This document shows positions 41,752 to 52,899 of a stretch of DNA of 64,000 bases, in pieces. The notes under the pieces were generated by a model, which searched no databases, was not told the DNA's origin, and saw nothing but the letters and a program-made list of their open reading frames with translations. The position numbers and the translations under genes were made by a program. How positions within the stretch are numbered: position 1 is the stretch's first letter; each line of letters opens with the position of its first letter. The DNA comes from Podocnemis expansa (lineage: Eukaryota > Chordata > Testudines > Podocnemididae): assembly GCA_007922195.1 (NCBI GenBank), contig ML681991.1:46202714-46266713 (forward strand), given 5' to 3'.

Positions 41752-43085
41752 TGTGATGGTGTGCACATCTGTGCACCCTGGGTTATGATCTTCCTGTTCA
41801 CTTGTACACTGGAATTGTAAGATTTGCTGCCAATTGCACCATGCAATGTTTGTGTGGATGCTAATAACCTATTCTGTATGATTTCTATAATGATATGTTT
41901 CCTACAGCTTCATACATGTGAACAAATATGTAACATGCTTTCTATGGCTCAGGGATAAGGGAACAGCCAGAGGTCTCTCTCAGCAGCAGTGAGCCTGAAA
42001 GGGTGTGTTCACACAGCAGTCTTATTTCGAAACAACAGACATTGTTTGGAAATAGGAAAGGCCATGTTCACACGACACACCGTTGTTTCGAAACAACTTA
42101 AACCCCATGTGGGGATGAAATAATGTTGTTTTGCAATGATTGTTTCGAAACAATGCCGTCTGAACATGTTGTTTCAAAACAACAGTGACTCGTTTCAAAA
42201 TAACTGTTGTCTGAACATGCTATTTTGAGTCCTGCTTTTTTCCTTAATTCGAATTAACAAACTGTTAATTCGAATTAACTTATTTTGAAATAAGGTGTTA
42301 TTTCGATACAACTTGTTTCGAAGCAACTTGTATCAAAATAACACCCTGTGTGTGAACATAGCCAAAGGTATGCCAATGGAGGTGTCTGTGAAGAGAGGAA
42401 AGAATAACCTCAGAACTGAAAGTGAGGGGCTGAGAGGTTTGGACACAAAGACTGAGACCTGGAGTTTTAAGAGGCTTTTGAGCTGGGACTCTCCATCTTG
42501 AAACAACTCCAAGCAAGATATGTGCCCTCCCCGGCCTCAGGCAGAGACTGGCTGTGCAAACATATAACAGCCAAACACCTTGAGCATGAAATTGTTCGGA
42601 CTATGAGGTTAGTTTAAGTATAAGTATTAGGTTAGCATGCACATTTTGCCTTTTATTTTCCTGTGGTCTCTCCTGACTTACTTTTACTGTAATTCTGCCA
42701 TGCTTGGCCATATTCTTGCTTAGAATCATAATCTGATCAATAAACTAGTAGATGTTTTACCTAAAGCTGTGTGATCTTTAGTGGGTGTGAGTGAAGGAGG
42801 CTGGGCACAATCAATTTCTTTGCTAAATGGACAGACTTGAGTGTGTAGTGGTTGGGAGTAGTTCCCAAGATCTTTAGACAGTGGCTCCTGGTTAAGTAAC
42901 TGGGGCCGGGGGTGCTTGCTGGGGGACTGTCCCTTGAGTAGCCAGGGGGCATATACCTACTGCCTGGGATACACACATGAGACTGGAGTGGGCTGACTCA
43001 GGAGTGTGTGTTCACTTGGCGAATCAGGGTTCAGGGGTGGGAATTGGGAGGTCATAGGAGCACACTGGATGGGATTTGGGACTCT
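41752..43085 (+). mobile_element. LTR-like element, copy A
   Basis: Co-linear with 50029-51616: 'gcacatctgtgcaccctggg', 'tgatcaataaactagtagat' (polyadenylation signal near 42739) and 'gggggactgtcccttgagta'. It starts TGTGATGG. The 3' limit is uncertain because similarity fades after about 43085. A foldback element is nested at 42001-42363. No retroviral coding region is recognised next to it. Confidence 0.65.
42001..42363. mobile_element. Harbinger-type foldback element
   Basis: Ends GGGTGTGTTCACACAGCAG and GTGTGTGAACATAGCC, with AAA duplicated (41998-42000 and 42364-42366). The arms contain TTGTTTCGAAACAA and TTAATTCGAATTAA motifs. It is absent from the sister LTR at 50 kb. Confidence 0.8.
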
Positions 43086-43589
43086 GTCTTTCAGGGGGTA
43101 GAGTCCCCAGCAGTGGGTTGTCATGTTGACCAGATAAGGGGGCCCTGGGAGGGTTTTTGGGTACAGGAGACTCAGCCTGGTGGGAAAAGAACGTGGGTGA
43201 GTGGGTAAGCCCAGGGCAACAGGGAAAGACAATGCAGCATGATATGGGGTTGGGAAAGGGTGGAGGACCACTGACGACACAGGGGATTCAGGAGGGGATT
43301 GCTGAAAGTTTTGGGAGACCAGTGGTGAGATGGGGAATGGGGGCAGTAGCTGGTGTGGGGAGAGGCATGTGGGGGGCAGTAGTTGTGGTAGGGGGCAGGC
43401 ATTTAGGCAGCAGTAGCTGGGGTGGGTAAAGGGGGTCCACTGGCAGGTGGGGGGTCTGGACTGGCCTGTAAATTTAGGAGGGTTCCAGGGCCCTCCAAAT
43501 TATACTTTAACCCCTGGTTGCAGCCTACGCTAACAGAAAGGGATAGCACTTGGGGTCCTGTAAGCCCTTGTCAGTCACTGGAGGCTGTT
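43086..43589. other. G-rich unassigned sequence
   Basis: Strongly G-rich on the plus strand ('gggg' runs). The frames look compositional. It may be LTR-internal sequence or the 5' part of the Harbinger element that follows. Confidence 0.35.
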
Positions 43590-43971
43590 CACTAACACTT
43601 TGTGGGCTGGCTAGGGAAGGTACACAATGCCTATGCTGCAGAACTCCAGCCTGCACCAGTAGATGCAGAAAGACACCTCCTTCCCTGAGCACAATATTGT
43701 CCTCAGGGACTTTCAGATGCCCATCATCATCATGGGGGATGCCACCTATCTCTTGCTGCATTGGTTCATGAAGCCCTAAATGGGCAACCTGGATGCTGGG
43801 AGGGACCTCTTCAATCAGAGGCTCAAGAGGTGGCACACAGTCATCAAGCATGCCTTTGGCATTCTGAAGGCATGCTGGAGGGCCATCCTCACTGACCTAC
43901 AGCTCAGTGACATGATCATTCCAGGGGTCGTCAGCCCATGCTATGTGCTGTACAACCTGTGTGAGCTGTGA
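43590..43971 (+). pseudogene. PIF/Harbinger transposase (HARBI1-like) remnant
   Basis: The C-terminal DDE domain is readable in two frames. GWLGKVHNAY corresponds to the GWPGRVHDAR block. After a frameshift come MPIIIMGDATYLLLHWFMKP, a stop, MGNLDAGRDLFNQRLKRWHT, HAFGILKACWRAILTDLQL and YVLYNLCEL followed by a stop. The first catalytic Asp is Asn (HNA), the Asp of GDATY is kept, and the Glu expected before CAFGRLKARW-type sequence is Lys (VIKHAFG). It is therefore catalytically dead. This family mobilises elements with 3-bp target duplications, so it is a plausible relative of the source that moved the foldback elements around it. Confidence 0.8.
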
Positions 43972-44218
43972 GGGAAAAGTCCACCCCACAACTGGGATGC
44001 CGAGGCCAAACAGCTTGCTGTGGAGTTCCAGCAGCCGAACAACACCGTGCCAAGGATACAGCGTCCCAGCAGCGAGCTGTTCTGTTCTGGGATGCATTGA
44101 AGGCCCACTCCCTCAGCAAGCAGTGCTAAGGGGTGAGCCCCCCTAGGCTCTCTCATCACCTCTATCGGTCCATGCCTGCCTCCCACCCCCGCTCATCTGT
44201 CTCCCCTATCCCCAAAAC

Positions 44219-44264
44219 AATAAAATGCACAACACATTAAATAACAGTGTACACTGCATTTATT
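44219..44264. terminator. Convergent polyadenylation signals
   Basis: AATAAA on the plus strand (44219-44224), about 250 bp after the transposase stop, faces AATAAA on the minus strand (complement of 44259-44264). The arrangement suits two genes ending tail to tail, as in two-gene Harbinger transposons. Confidence 0.45.
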
Positions 44265-45635
44265 GATAGGGAATGGGGGGGGAGTGCTCAGAAGGCTGAG
44301 CTGGTGGGAGCTGGAGGGTTTGGGGGGCATGAGTGGGTTTGGGGGGAGTGCAGAGGGTCAGGGTGGGGGGCAAGTGCTACTGTCCTGGAGTAGGCAGGTT
44401 CCGGGCCTGCAGCCATCCAACCTGTGTCCTGGACCACTGGCAACACGGGCTGTTGGGGTCTGAGGCAAGGGGCCCCTCAGGCCGCTGAGGGTCTGGCTCC
44501 ATCACAAGGCACCTGAGAGGATGGGTCTGCAGATCTATGAGGTTGAGCAGGCACTGGAGCAACCCCTGCTTTTTGTTCCAGTGGGTGTCCTCCCACTCAT
44601 GACAGGCCCTCAGGTCTGTGTCATTCTGCTCTGTGAGATGGAGCTGCTCCTTAAGGAGCTAGTCCCACAAGCAATGCCCCCTTCTCCTTGTCTTGGCTGG
44701 CTGCATCCCAGGAATGCCACATGTCACAGGCACAGGGTCTGCAGGAGAAAAGCAAAGAAGTGTTGCTCCCATTATGTAGTGCACTGCACAGCCTGAGAGC
44801 AGGTGCTGTCCCATGACCATCTCCCTGACTCCCACTCCCTGTCCTCTGGGACAGGGACCTCTTGGTACATGCCACCATGCTCTGCTGCACAGGTCAGGTG
44901 CCTAGAGTGGTGAGCCTCAAAAAGCCATGCCCTCCCACTCTCTCCTGAGGCCACATGCCAACGGTGTCAGGTGCATGATGTCTAATCTTAGCGCTCTCAG
45001 TGACGGTCCCTCACACCGCATCTCAAGACACACCCCCACTCAGCTCCGGGTCCCCCCCGGCACATGGTTTCCTGCTCCTCTGCCTCCATGGGAAGGCCTC
45101 TGACTGTACCCCCCAGGACCCTGCCTGTACTTGGGCCATGTCCCCCCACAGTCCCTGATCCACATGCCTGCACCACCATGCCCACAGGGAGAGAGCACTC
45201 ACCAGCAGAGGCACTGGGGGTCTGGCACAACGTCCCCTCGCGTGGGTCATCCTTGGTGGAGGGAGCCTCCTCCTGTGTCCGCGGCTGCAGCATCAGGCAG
45301 GGATGAGCTCCAAGGGGTTAGTATCCAGATACTGCAAGGGAGTTAATCTTAGAAGGAACAGAGCCCTCCACTTGGTGATTGTCAAAAGAGGGGAGCTCCA
45401 CGGATTCAATGATGTGGGCTAGCAGGCTGTTGCTGTCCCACCCAAGGCTCCATACTAGGGCCCACTTCCAGTACTGGGTCTGACTCTGCATGTTGGCAGA
45501 TGGCAGGCCTGACCATCTCTGGGGAGCATTGAGGCCAGGGTTTCTCCTGCCATCTGATTGGTCAGGGCAGGCTCTTCCTGGTGGCCAGGAACTGTGGGAG
45601 GGGCCCTGGAGGCCAGTTAAGTCAATTTAACATTA
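44265..45635 (-). other. Possible second-gene region of the Harbinger element
   Basis: GC-rich, with minus-strand frames, for example 44377-44562 and 44997-45293. If the transposon had the usual second, Myb/SANT-like gene, it should lie here, reading towards 44264. I cannot recognise a SANT motif, so this is position-based inference only. Confidence 0.25.
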
Positions 45636-46040
45636 AGCCACATCTACACTGGCTTAAGTTGATTTAATAAGGTTGACTTAATGCTTAAGTTCCAAAGGAG
45701 CAGCTGTGTTAGTCTTGTCCAGCAAAAAAAGCCAAGTGAGTCCAGTGGCACTTAAAGACTAACAGATTTATTTTTTGCATGAGCTTTCGTGGGAGAAAAT
45801 CCCACTTTGTCAGATGCTTTGAAGATAGGGGAGCCTTCAAAGTATCTGATGAAGTGGGGTTTTCTCCCACAAAAGTTCATGCAAAAAATAAACCTGTTGA
45901 TCTTTACGTCCCACAGGACTCCTTGCATTTTTAAATGCTTAAGTATGCCTTCCAAGGCAGCATTATTAAGTTGACTTAAGGAAGCTCTTAAGCTGACTTA
46001 ATAAATTCCCAAAGTGGCTGAAGCATTCCTAATTTCAACA
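45636..46040. mobile_element. Degenerate foldback element split by a PLE
   Basis: 'agccacatctacactggctt' on the left, and AAGTTGACTTAA-type motifs on both sides of the PLE. It resembles the Harbinger-type series but has no clear right end. Confidence 0.35.
45691..45933. mobile_element. PLE inverted pair with 11-bp target duplication
   Basis: AATGCTTAAGT flanks it at 45680-45690 and 45934-45944. Both outer ends are the PLE 3' terminus. The two arms each carry the ribozyme-like motif (CTGACAA on the minus arm, CTGATGA at 45846-45852 on the plus arm) and meet near 45832. Confidence 0.85.
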
Positions 46041-46304
46041 TAGGGAAGGTTATGTCAAATTTGGGTAATGATAGGATCTGAATTCAAGCCCAAGCTGCTA
46101 GCCACTGGCTGGCAGTAGCTAGAGCTGGATTGGGTCCACCTGGGTCACGTGCTGCTGGCCAGCATCAGCAGGAGCTGGATTGGGCCCCAGGCAGTATCAG
46201 GCCCTGGGGCCAGGCTCTGTACCAGGGGTTGGGCCTACGCCTGGGCACCAACCCCTTTTCTAGGGCAGCAATGCCCCTGACTCTGACTAATAATTCCCCA
46301 CGTA

Positions 46305-46605
46305 GAACTATAGCAAATTCCTTAATGAAATCTAGGTAAATTAGATCCACTACATCCCCTTTTTCAAAAAAAAAAAAAAAATCTCAGATGGGGAGATCAG
46401 ATCAGTCTGGCATGATCTAACTTTTCAAAACCAACAAATTTCTCTCAAATCCCATTAAACTCAATGTTCTTAATTATTTTCATTTTATTTTTTCCACTAA
46501 AGATCTTGCATACTTCTTAGATCAAAATAACAGGCTCATAGTTACCCAGATTTTTTTTTCTTTTCTTAAAAACAGGAGTCATGTTAGCAATTCTCACTTA
46601 TGGGG
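46305..46605 (-). mobile_element. CR1 ORF2 fragment, antisense
   Basis: 'aaatctaggtaaattagatc' and 'gatcttgcatacttcttaga' are antisense phrases of the CR1 reverse-transcriptase region. It is interrupted by an A run at 46366-46380. Confidence 0.75.
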
Positions 46606-47739
46606 GTGACACTACAGAAACAAGAATCACAATGTCGGGGAGATGAAAGATGATAGAGTCTAAAAAGCATACACAAGGTGTGATGAAGACTGGCAACAGA
46701 ATGTCACCATTCACTATTTGATTGGTTACACCCTGAGCCAAACCCTCAGATCATGTAAATCAAAGTAACTGTTTTGAGGGGCAAACCTACAACTGTAAGA
46801 ACCTGCCAAAGACCTGGATCTCAATCTCCATCTCTGTTCAATGGTGCTATAAACACTGACTTACAAAGCTATGGTAAGATGAGGCTAAAATTGTTATTAT
46901 TCACCTGAAGAAGAATTCAAAAGCTTCCTTCGTGTACAAAAATTGGTCCAGTAAATGATATTACCTCACCAACCTCATTCTTCAATTCCTCACAAAGGAC
47001 ATTTACATCCCAAACTGGAAGGTGAGATAGAAATGCTGTCAGGAAGTCGGTGTTCACCTGTAGTCCTAGGGCAGTCCCAGCTTGAAGGGCTGAATGCTTA
47101 CTTTTGCATGAGGACTGAGCTTCCTAAGCTGAGGTTCTTGTTTCTCCTCTTCCTGAACTCTTCTCAGTGCAGAAAATTGCATTTAATTGAAGAGATGACC
47201 ATGTGCCTTGTTCTATGTTTAGAAAAGGGGCTGCCCTTCAATTTTTAAAGTGTTGTGTGTTCTCTAGCTCAATATTTGATTATTGTGCTTTTTAATACCA
47301 CGCCACTTCAACCTTTTCTCCTCTTGTTTAATTTTGTCTCCAAAGCTTTCCAGTTAACAAGACTCAGTGGGACTTGTACCACGTGACTTTAGTAATTGTC
47401 TCTTTCTTTGTCATTGTTTTAGATGGTAAAAAAATGTTTTAGCTCAGCTTGAACTTTTGGTTGAATGCTGTCTAGGGTGCTGACCTGTTGTAAGACAATT
47501 GCACAACCCTGTTGTATTATAATTGCACCAGTAGATGCTGCCACCTTATGGGCATTTCTGAAATAATTTCCAGTTTATCAAACTTTTCAATATGCTTCCA
47601 GCCATGGCCATTGTTCAGTATTGGTTTCCCATTACTGAATTGGCTATTGACATCTGTTGGTCTCTGGTCTGTATTTCTGACCTTCTCCCCACATCGTTTC
47701 TTCTGTTCTGCTCCCATCCAGTGTTGATTTCATATATTC
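46606..47739. repeat. OR 5' flank block, orphan copy
   Basis: Homologous to 16200-17240 ('gatagaaatgctgtcaggaa', 'aaaaggggctgccct'), but no minus-strand OR follows at lower coordinates. The receptor it once served has been lost or displaced by the insertions at 41.7-46.3 kb. Short frames inside are not conserved. Confidence 0.5.
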
Positions 47740-47830
47740 ATATAGTCATAGAAAATTAGGGTAGGAACAGACTTCAGGAGGACTTCTACTCCAACTCCCT
47801 ACTGAAAGCAGGGTCAGTGCTATCTAAACC
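47740..47830 (-). mobile_element. CR1 3' terminus, antisense
   Basis: 'ttcatatagtcatagaaaat', then 'cagggtcagtgctatctaaa'. Probably the 3' end of the long CR1 at 48086-49878, separated from it by a truncated foldback element. Confidence 0.6.
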
Positions 47831-48085
47831 ATCCGAACTAGAACACAGTGGTTAGTTCGTACTAATGGCTTAGTTCAAACTTCTTTAGTTCAAAGTAAGC
47901 CTTAGTCTGGGTCTTGCCCATGCATAGTTCAAACTAACGTTCAAACTAAGCACAGAAGTCTGGTCTAGTGCTGAGTCTTACTCATTTGCACTAAGCTTTG
48001 CCTAGTCCAAAGTAAGAAATTTAGGCATGGTCTAAATTAGTCTGGACTAACCTTCCTTAGTCTGGACTAAGTTGCCAATGTAGAC
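47831..48085. mobile_element. Truncated Harbinger-type element (CTAGTTCAAA variety)
   Basis: The arms 'tagttcaaacttctttagtt' and 'ttagtctggactaa', with a right end 'aatgtagacatcga', match the 15092-15462 element. The left end is missing. Confidence 0.6.
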
Positions 48086-49878
48086 ATCGACTTTGACAAT
48101 AAGGACACATGGTTGACTTATACCCAGCTGCTTGTCTCCTCTTACACCCAGGTCATCATCTGCAGAACTGCTGTCTAGCCAGTCAGTCCTCATTCTGTAG
48201 CAGTGCATGGAATTTGTCCACCCTAAATGCAGGACTCCCTAATTATTTGTCTTTATCTTCATGAGATTTCTTTTGGTCAGGCCTCTAATTTGTCTAATTC
48301 ATTTTGTGTCCTAGCCTTTGTCTCCAGCATATCTACCAGGATACCCAGCTTAGTGTCATCTGCAAACCTGTTGAGGGTGCAATCACCTCCATCCTTCCGA
48401 CCATTAATGAAGTTGTTGAACAAAATGAGCCTCAGCACCCATCTCTGGGCACTCTGCTTGTTACTAACAGCCAGCTAGATATCGAGCATTGACCACTACT
48501 GTTTGAGCCCAATGAATGAGCTACCTTCCTACCCTTATTAGAGTGCATTCACCCAAATCATACTTCTTTTACTTGCTGATAATAATACATGGGATAGTGT
48601 ATCAAAAGATTTGCTAAAGTCAAGGTATATCACATCCACTACTTTCCCCATATCCCATATCCCAGAGCTAGTCGTCTCATCAGAGAAAGTAATCAGCTTG
48701 GTCAGGAATGACTGGTCCTTCTTGAACCCATGTCAACTGTCCCTGATCACTGTCCGCTTTTCCAAGTTTCTCAGAATGGAATCCTGTAGGTCTGGCTTCA
48801 TGAGGTGAGGGTGACCACCTTGTAGTTTCCTGGTTCCTCCAGGTTCCTCGTTCTAAAGATGAGCACTGTATTTGCCTTTTTCAAATCATCTGGCACATCT
48901 CCAAGTTGCTACAATTTTTCAAAGGTGATGGCCAATGACTTTACAATCACACCAGCCAGCTTCCTCAGCATACTCCGATGGATTGCGTCTGTCCCTGTGG
49001 ACTTGTTTATGTCCAGCTTTTCTAAATAATCCTGTATCTGTTTTTTCAGCAGTGGGGCTGCTTACGTCCACCCCATTCTGTCTTGCCCAGTGAGGTATTT
49101 TGGGAGGTGACCTTGTTTGTGAAGGCAGAGACAGAAAACTCTATGAGTATTTCAGCTTTTTCCACCTCATCCATGACTAAAATCCCTCCCCCATTTTGTA
49201 AGAGGCCCACACTTTCTTTGAGCTTCTTGTTACTAACCAGCTTGTAGAAACTCTTCTTATTACCCTTCATCTCCATTGCTATCTGCAACTCCACTTGTGA
49301 TTTGGACTTTGTGATTTCACTTCTGGATGCTTGAGCTGTATTTTTACACTCTTCCCTAGACATTTCACCAAGTATTCTTTGCTTGTAAGCTTTCTTTTTG
49401 TGTTTAAGCTTACAAAAGACTTCTTTCTTAGTCCAAGCTAGTTGCCTGTCATATTTGTTATTCCTTCTGCACATTGGGATGGTTTGTTGTTTAAAATCAC
49501 ACCCAGCTCTCTTAGCCACTTCTCCCCCTTCATACTATTCTCTCTGGGAATCCTGCTCATCACCTCTCTGATGGAATCAACGTTTGTTTTTCTTAAATTT
49601 AGGGACTATATCCTACTCTTCTACTTTCTTCGATTTCTCAGGATTCTGAGCTTGACCATCTCTTGTCACTGCTGCTGAGGTTTCCAGCCAGTCCTACTTC
49701 TCCTACCAATTCTTCCCTGTTTGAGAGCTAGAGCTGAGGTTAATAGCAAGATGAACCCTAGTAGCTTCCTTGACCACTTACACCAGGAAGTTCTCTGCAA
49801 CACTCTACAAAAAACTTCCTGGATTGCTGGTGCTCTGCTGTACGTCTCTCCAAACAGATGTCAATTACTCATGTCCTT
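48086..49878 (-). mobile_element. CR1 LINE ORF2, antisense, long remnant
   Basis: About 1.8 kb of CR1 ORF2 on the minus strand. 49519-49046 is open for 157 codons with the linker segment (KKKAYKQRILGEMSREECKN, KGNKKSFYKLVSNKK, VEKAEILIEFSVSAF). Downstream reverse-transcriptase phrases (GNYRPVSLT-like, YLDFSKAFD-like and ADDTKLG) are visible through many stops and shifts. It is the longest LINE coding remnant in the window. It ends upstream at about 49878 against a separate CR1 3' fragment. Confidence 0.85.
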
Positions 49879-50028
49879 ACATCATGGATTAAAGATGTCA
49901 AGTAAAAGAGAATGCACCATTTGCACTAGGTTAAGCCTTCAAATTAACCATGCCCCATGCTTTAGTGAAAGGCAAAAAATGCCAGGGTTTTTGCCAATCT
50001 GACTGGGTGGAGTCATTCTTGACACCAT
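49879..50028 (-). mobile_element. CR1 3' fragment, antisense, split by an LTR
   Basis: 'gagaatgcaccatttgcact' to 'ttgccaatctgactggg'. CR1-like text resumes after the LTR at 51622 ('aatatgatgatcagttag'), so the LTR inserted into it. Confidence 0.65.
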
Positions 50029-50308
50029 GTCATGGGATGCACATCTGTGCACCCTGGGTTATGATCTATATGTTTTTCCTGTTCACTTATACACTGTGAC
50101 TGTATGATTTGTTGCCAATTACACCCTGCAAGGTTTCTTTATGTATACTCATTACCTATTCAACTTGATTACTATGATGATATATTTCCTGCAACCTCCT
50201 GAATCTGTACAGATGTGCAAAATGGCTAAGGAGGGTGGGAGAAAGACAGAGCTGCATTGAGGCAGCTAGCACCTGTAGGAGGTAGGTAAGATATGCTAAC
50301 TGAGGTAG

Positions 50309-50880
50309 TTTTCAAAGGGATAGTCATGATAGTCTAGTCCAGCAAATTAAAAAAAAAAAAAATAGGAGTCGACTGGCACTTAAAGACTAAAGCTACATAC
50401 ACACACAGGGGGTTATTTCGATACAAGTTGTTCCGAAACAACTTGTATCGAAATAAGGGATTATTTCGAAATAAGATAATTCAAATTAACAGTTTGTTAA
50501 TTCGAATTAAGGAAAAAAGCTCAAAGTGAAATAGCAGGTTCAGACAACAGTTATTTCAAAACAAGTCACCGTTGTTTCGAAACAACATGTTCAGACGGCA
50601 TTGTTTCAAAACAATTGTTTTGAAACAACTTTGTTTCATCCCCACGTGGGGTTTAAATTGTTTTGAAACAACACTGTTGTTTCAAAACAATGGAACACGT
50701 TGTTTTGAAACAATGGTGCGTCATGCGAACAGGGTTAGACACCCTGACAGATTAATTTTTTGCATGAGCTTTCATGGGAGAAACTCCCACTTCATGCACG
50801 AAAGCTTATGCAAAAAAATAAATCTATTAATCTTTAAGTAACACATGATTCCTTGTTTTGTTTTGTTTTGTTTTGTTAGT
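50309..50880. mobile_element. PLE inverted pair inside the LTR
   Basis: TGAGGTAG is duplicated at 50301-50308 and 50881-50888. The left arm is 'caaagggatagtcatgatag', the right arm 'aataaatctattaatcttta' and 'tccttg' plus a (TTTTG)n run. A foldback element sits in the left arm. Confidence 0.75.
50391..50744. mobile_element. Harbinger-type foldback element, third nesting level
   Basis: The left end 'agctacatacacacacag' follows TAA (50388-50390). The right end precedes TGA (50745-50747), a likely mutated TAA. Removing it restores the PLE phrase 'aaagactaacagatta'. The arms are TTGTTTCGAAACAA motifs. Confidence 0.65.
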
Positions 50881-51719
50881 TGAGGTAGCTCAGACTGGGA
50901 CAAGCAGATCATCTCTGCCTGGAAGGGAAGATTGTGAGAGGAATGGGAAACAAAGAGAGACACCTGGAAGATTTTGGGGGGCTTTTGGCCTGGGACTTTC
51001 CAACTTGAAACAACTTTGAACAAGATCTGGGCCTTGCCTTGTCTCAGGCATAGCCTGGCTGTGCCAACAACTAGCAGTTGAACACCTTCAGCATAAACTT
51101 GGACAATTAGGTCAGCTTAAGTAGGAATATTAGGTTAGTATGTGTGTTTTACCTTTTATTTCCTTGTGGTCACTCCTGACTCATTTATATTGTGATTCAG
51201 CCATGACTGGTGATATTTTCACTTAGAAATATAATCTGATCAATAAACTTGTAGTTGTTTTATCCAAAGCTGTGTAATCGTTAGAGGATATGTGTGAAGA
51301 GGGATGGCCACAATCCATTTCGTTGTTAAATGCATGGACTTGAGTTTATGGTGATAGGGAGTGCATCCCAATCTCTGTAGACAGTGGTTTCCACAGTCGT
51401 GGCTGAGGCCAGGAGTGCTCACTGAGGGACTGTCCTCGAATAGCCAGAGGGCACACATACACACTGCTTGGGACCAGTTGCACATCAGATACTTGAGTGG
51501 ACTGACTCAAGAGTGAGTGGTCACTTGGCAAAGAGGGGCAAATCAGGGATCAGGATTGTGAATTGTGAGGCGACAGTGGCTTGACGGGCTGGATCTGGGG
51601 AGTAGCCTATCACACACATCAAATATGATGATCAGTTAGAACCTAATCATATCAGTGTGACATGCTGTACCTGATGTATACCTTGGTCGTATGATCGTGC
51701 ATTGTTCATGATCACCCTT

Positions 51720-52080
51720 ATAGTGTACCTCTGTATTATTTAATAAAAAGTGTGTCAAGAAAGTTAGTTTTGGCATGCACATGACATACTGAACTTTTTT
51801 TTTTTTATAGTAGAATGTTTTTTGCAGTATTGTGTCTTGTTGTGAATTTCTGCTATGAGATTTTTCCCAAATATGTGTCCCACTTTGTTTGGAGCAGACT
51901 CAGGTAAACACTAACACCTCACAAAGGCATGCATAGAACAATCAAGCTCATCCAGGAAAAATGGAGTCTCCTGATCATGAGATAATGTCACACTCATTTG
52001 ACTCAAATGGAGAAAACCATGCCACACATTGTTGATCACCTAACCCCAGCAGGAAATCACGTTAAAGGCAGAGACATTTT
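51720..52080. repeat. Unclassified 330-bp repeat, copy 1
   Basis: Co-linear with 63390-63690: 'tcatgacatact', 'gtttggagcaga', 'gagctcatccagga', 'ccccagcagg' and 'ttaaaggcagaga'. No coding capacity. It may be part of another LTR. Confidence 0.6.
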
Positions 52081-52899
52081 GGTCTCTTGAGCTCTTTCTT
52101 ACAATTCATGTGCAAGACAACAAGAAGACTGTCCATGGGGGAAAGCCTGGTTGGGGCTGACCAGCCAGCATTCTGTGAGAGCCATTTGTGACTTCAAGGC
52201 TAATGAAAGTGTGAACAAAGTAGCAGTCCAGTGCCACTTTAAAAGACTAACATTTATTTTTTGCCTGAGCTTTTGTGGGCAAAGTCCCATTTTACCAGAT
52301 ACAGCTATATTCAATGCCTTAGATGTTGACAAATGTTTGCTCCAAAGGGATAGCTATGTTAGTTTAGTTTGGCAAAACAAACAGGGAAAACATTATCTTT
52401 AGTTTAGAATGCAGTTAGCTTTTATTTCTTTCTGATCAAATCTGCTTATATTCCTCTGGCTTGTAATCACTTAAATTATTTCTGTTCTTAATATACCTCC
52501 TTGTTTGTTTTATCTAAAGCAGTGTATGTATGATTAGATGTGCATAAAGACTACATTTTGAATATCAAAGCTGGTGTGTTTTAATGTTTTTGATAAATCA
52601 GCTAACCAATGAGCTAACAGAGTTCAACTGGCAGCACTGAACTCTGTAAGCCATCATTGTTAGAGTTACATGTGAGAATGAAGATATTTGCTGGGCTTTT
52701 TGCTACTGCATAATCCCCCGAGTGTTTGGCAAGAAGCAGTAACATACTAAGGTAAGATTCACTGGCTTGGAGATGGATCAGAGTGGGTTGACCCGGGGAT
52801 TGGGTGTTCACACAGTGAAGCAAGAGTGAGTCAGGCTCTGGGAGTCAGGAATTTGGGTGACAAAGAAATACACCAGTTCACAGTGCATAGGAGAATGTC
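52081..52899. other. LTR-like remnants with a PLE piece
   Basis: 52215-52395 holds PLE 3' phrases in shuffled order ('actaacatttattttttgcc' before 'gggatagctatgttagttta'). 52430-52560 and 52660-52860 recall parts of the LTRs at 41.7 and 50 kb ('gttttatctaaagcagtgt', 'gagtgggttgacccggggat'). No gene is seen. Confidence 0.4.

Larger units (their letters stand above)
50029..51616 (+). mobile_element. Solo LTR-like element, copy B
   Basis: Starts TGTCATGGG and ends CTATCACACA. Flanks CACCA (50024-50028) and CATCA (51617-51621) fit a 5-bp duplication with one mismatch. AATAAA lies at 51241-51246. Without the nested PLE its length is about 1.0 kb. It is co-linear with 41752-43085. Confidence 0.75.

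Noticed and set aside
43008..43429. Glycine/valine-rich frames after the LTR as a gag leader
   Set aside because: They come from G-rich composition, and no retroviral motif is visible.
46255..46300. Conserved regulatory element near the phrase 'ctctgactaataattcccca'
   Set aside because: It merges into antisense CR1 reverse-transcriptase sequence.
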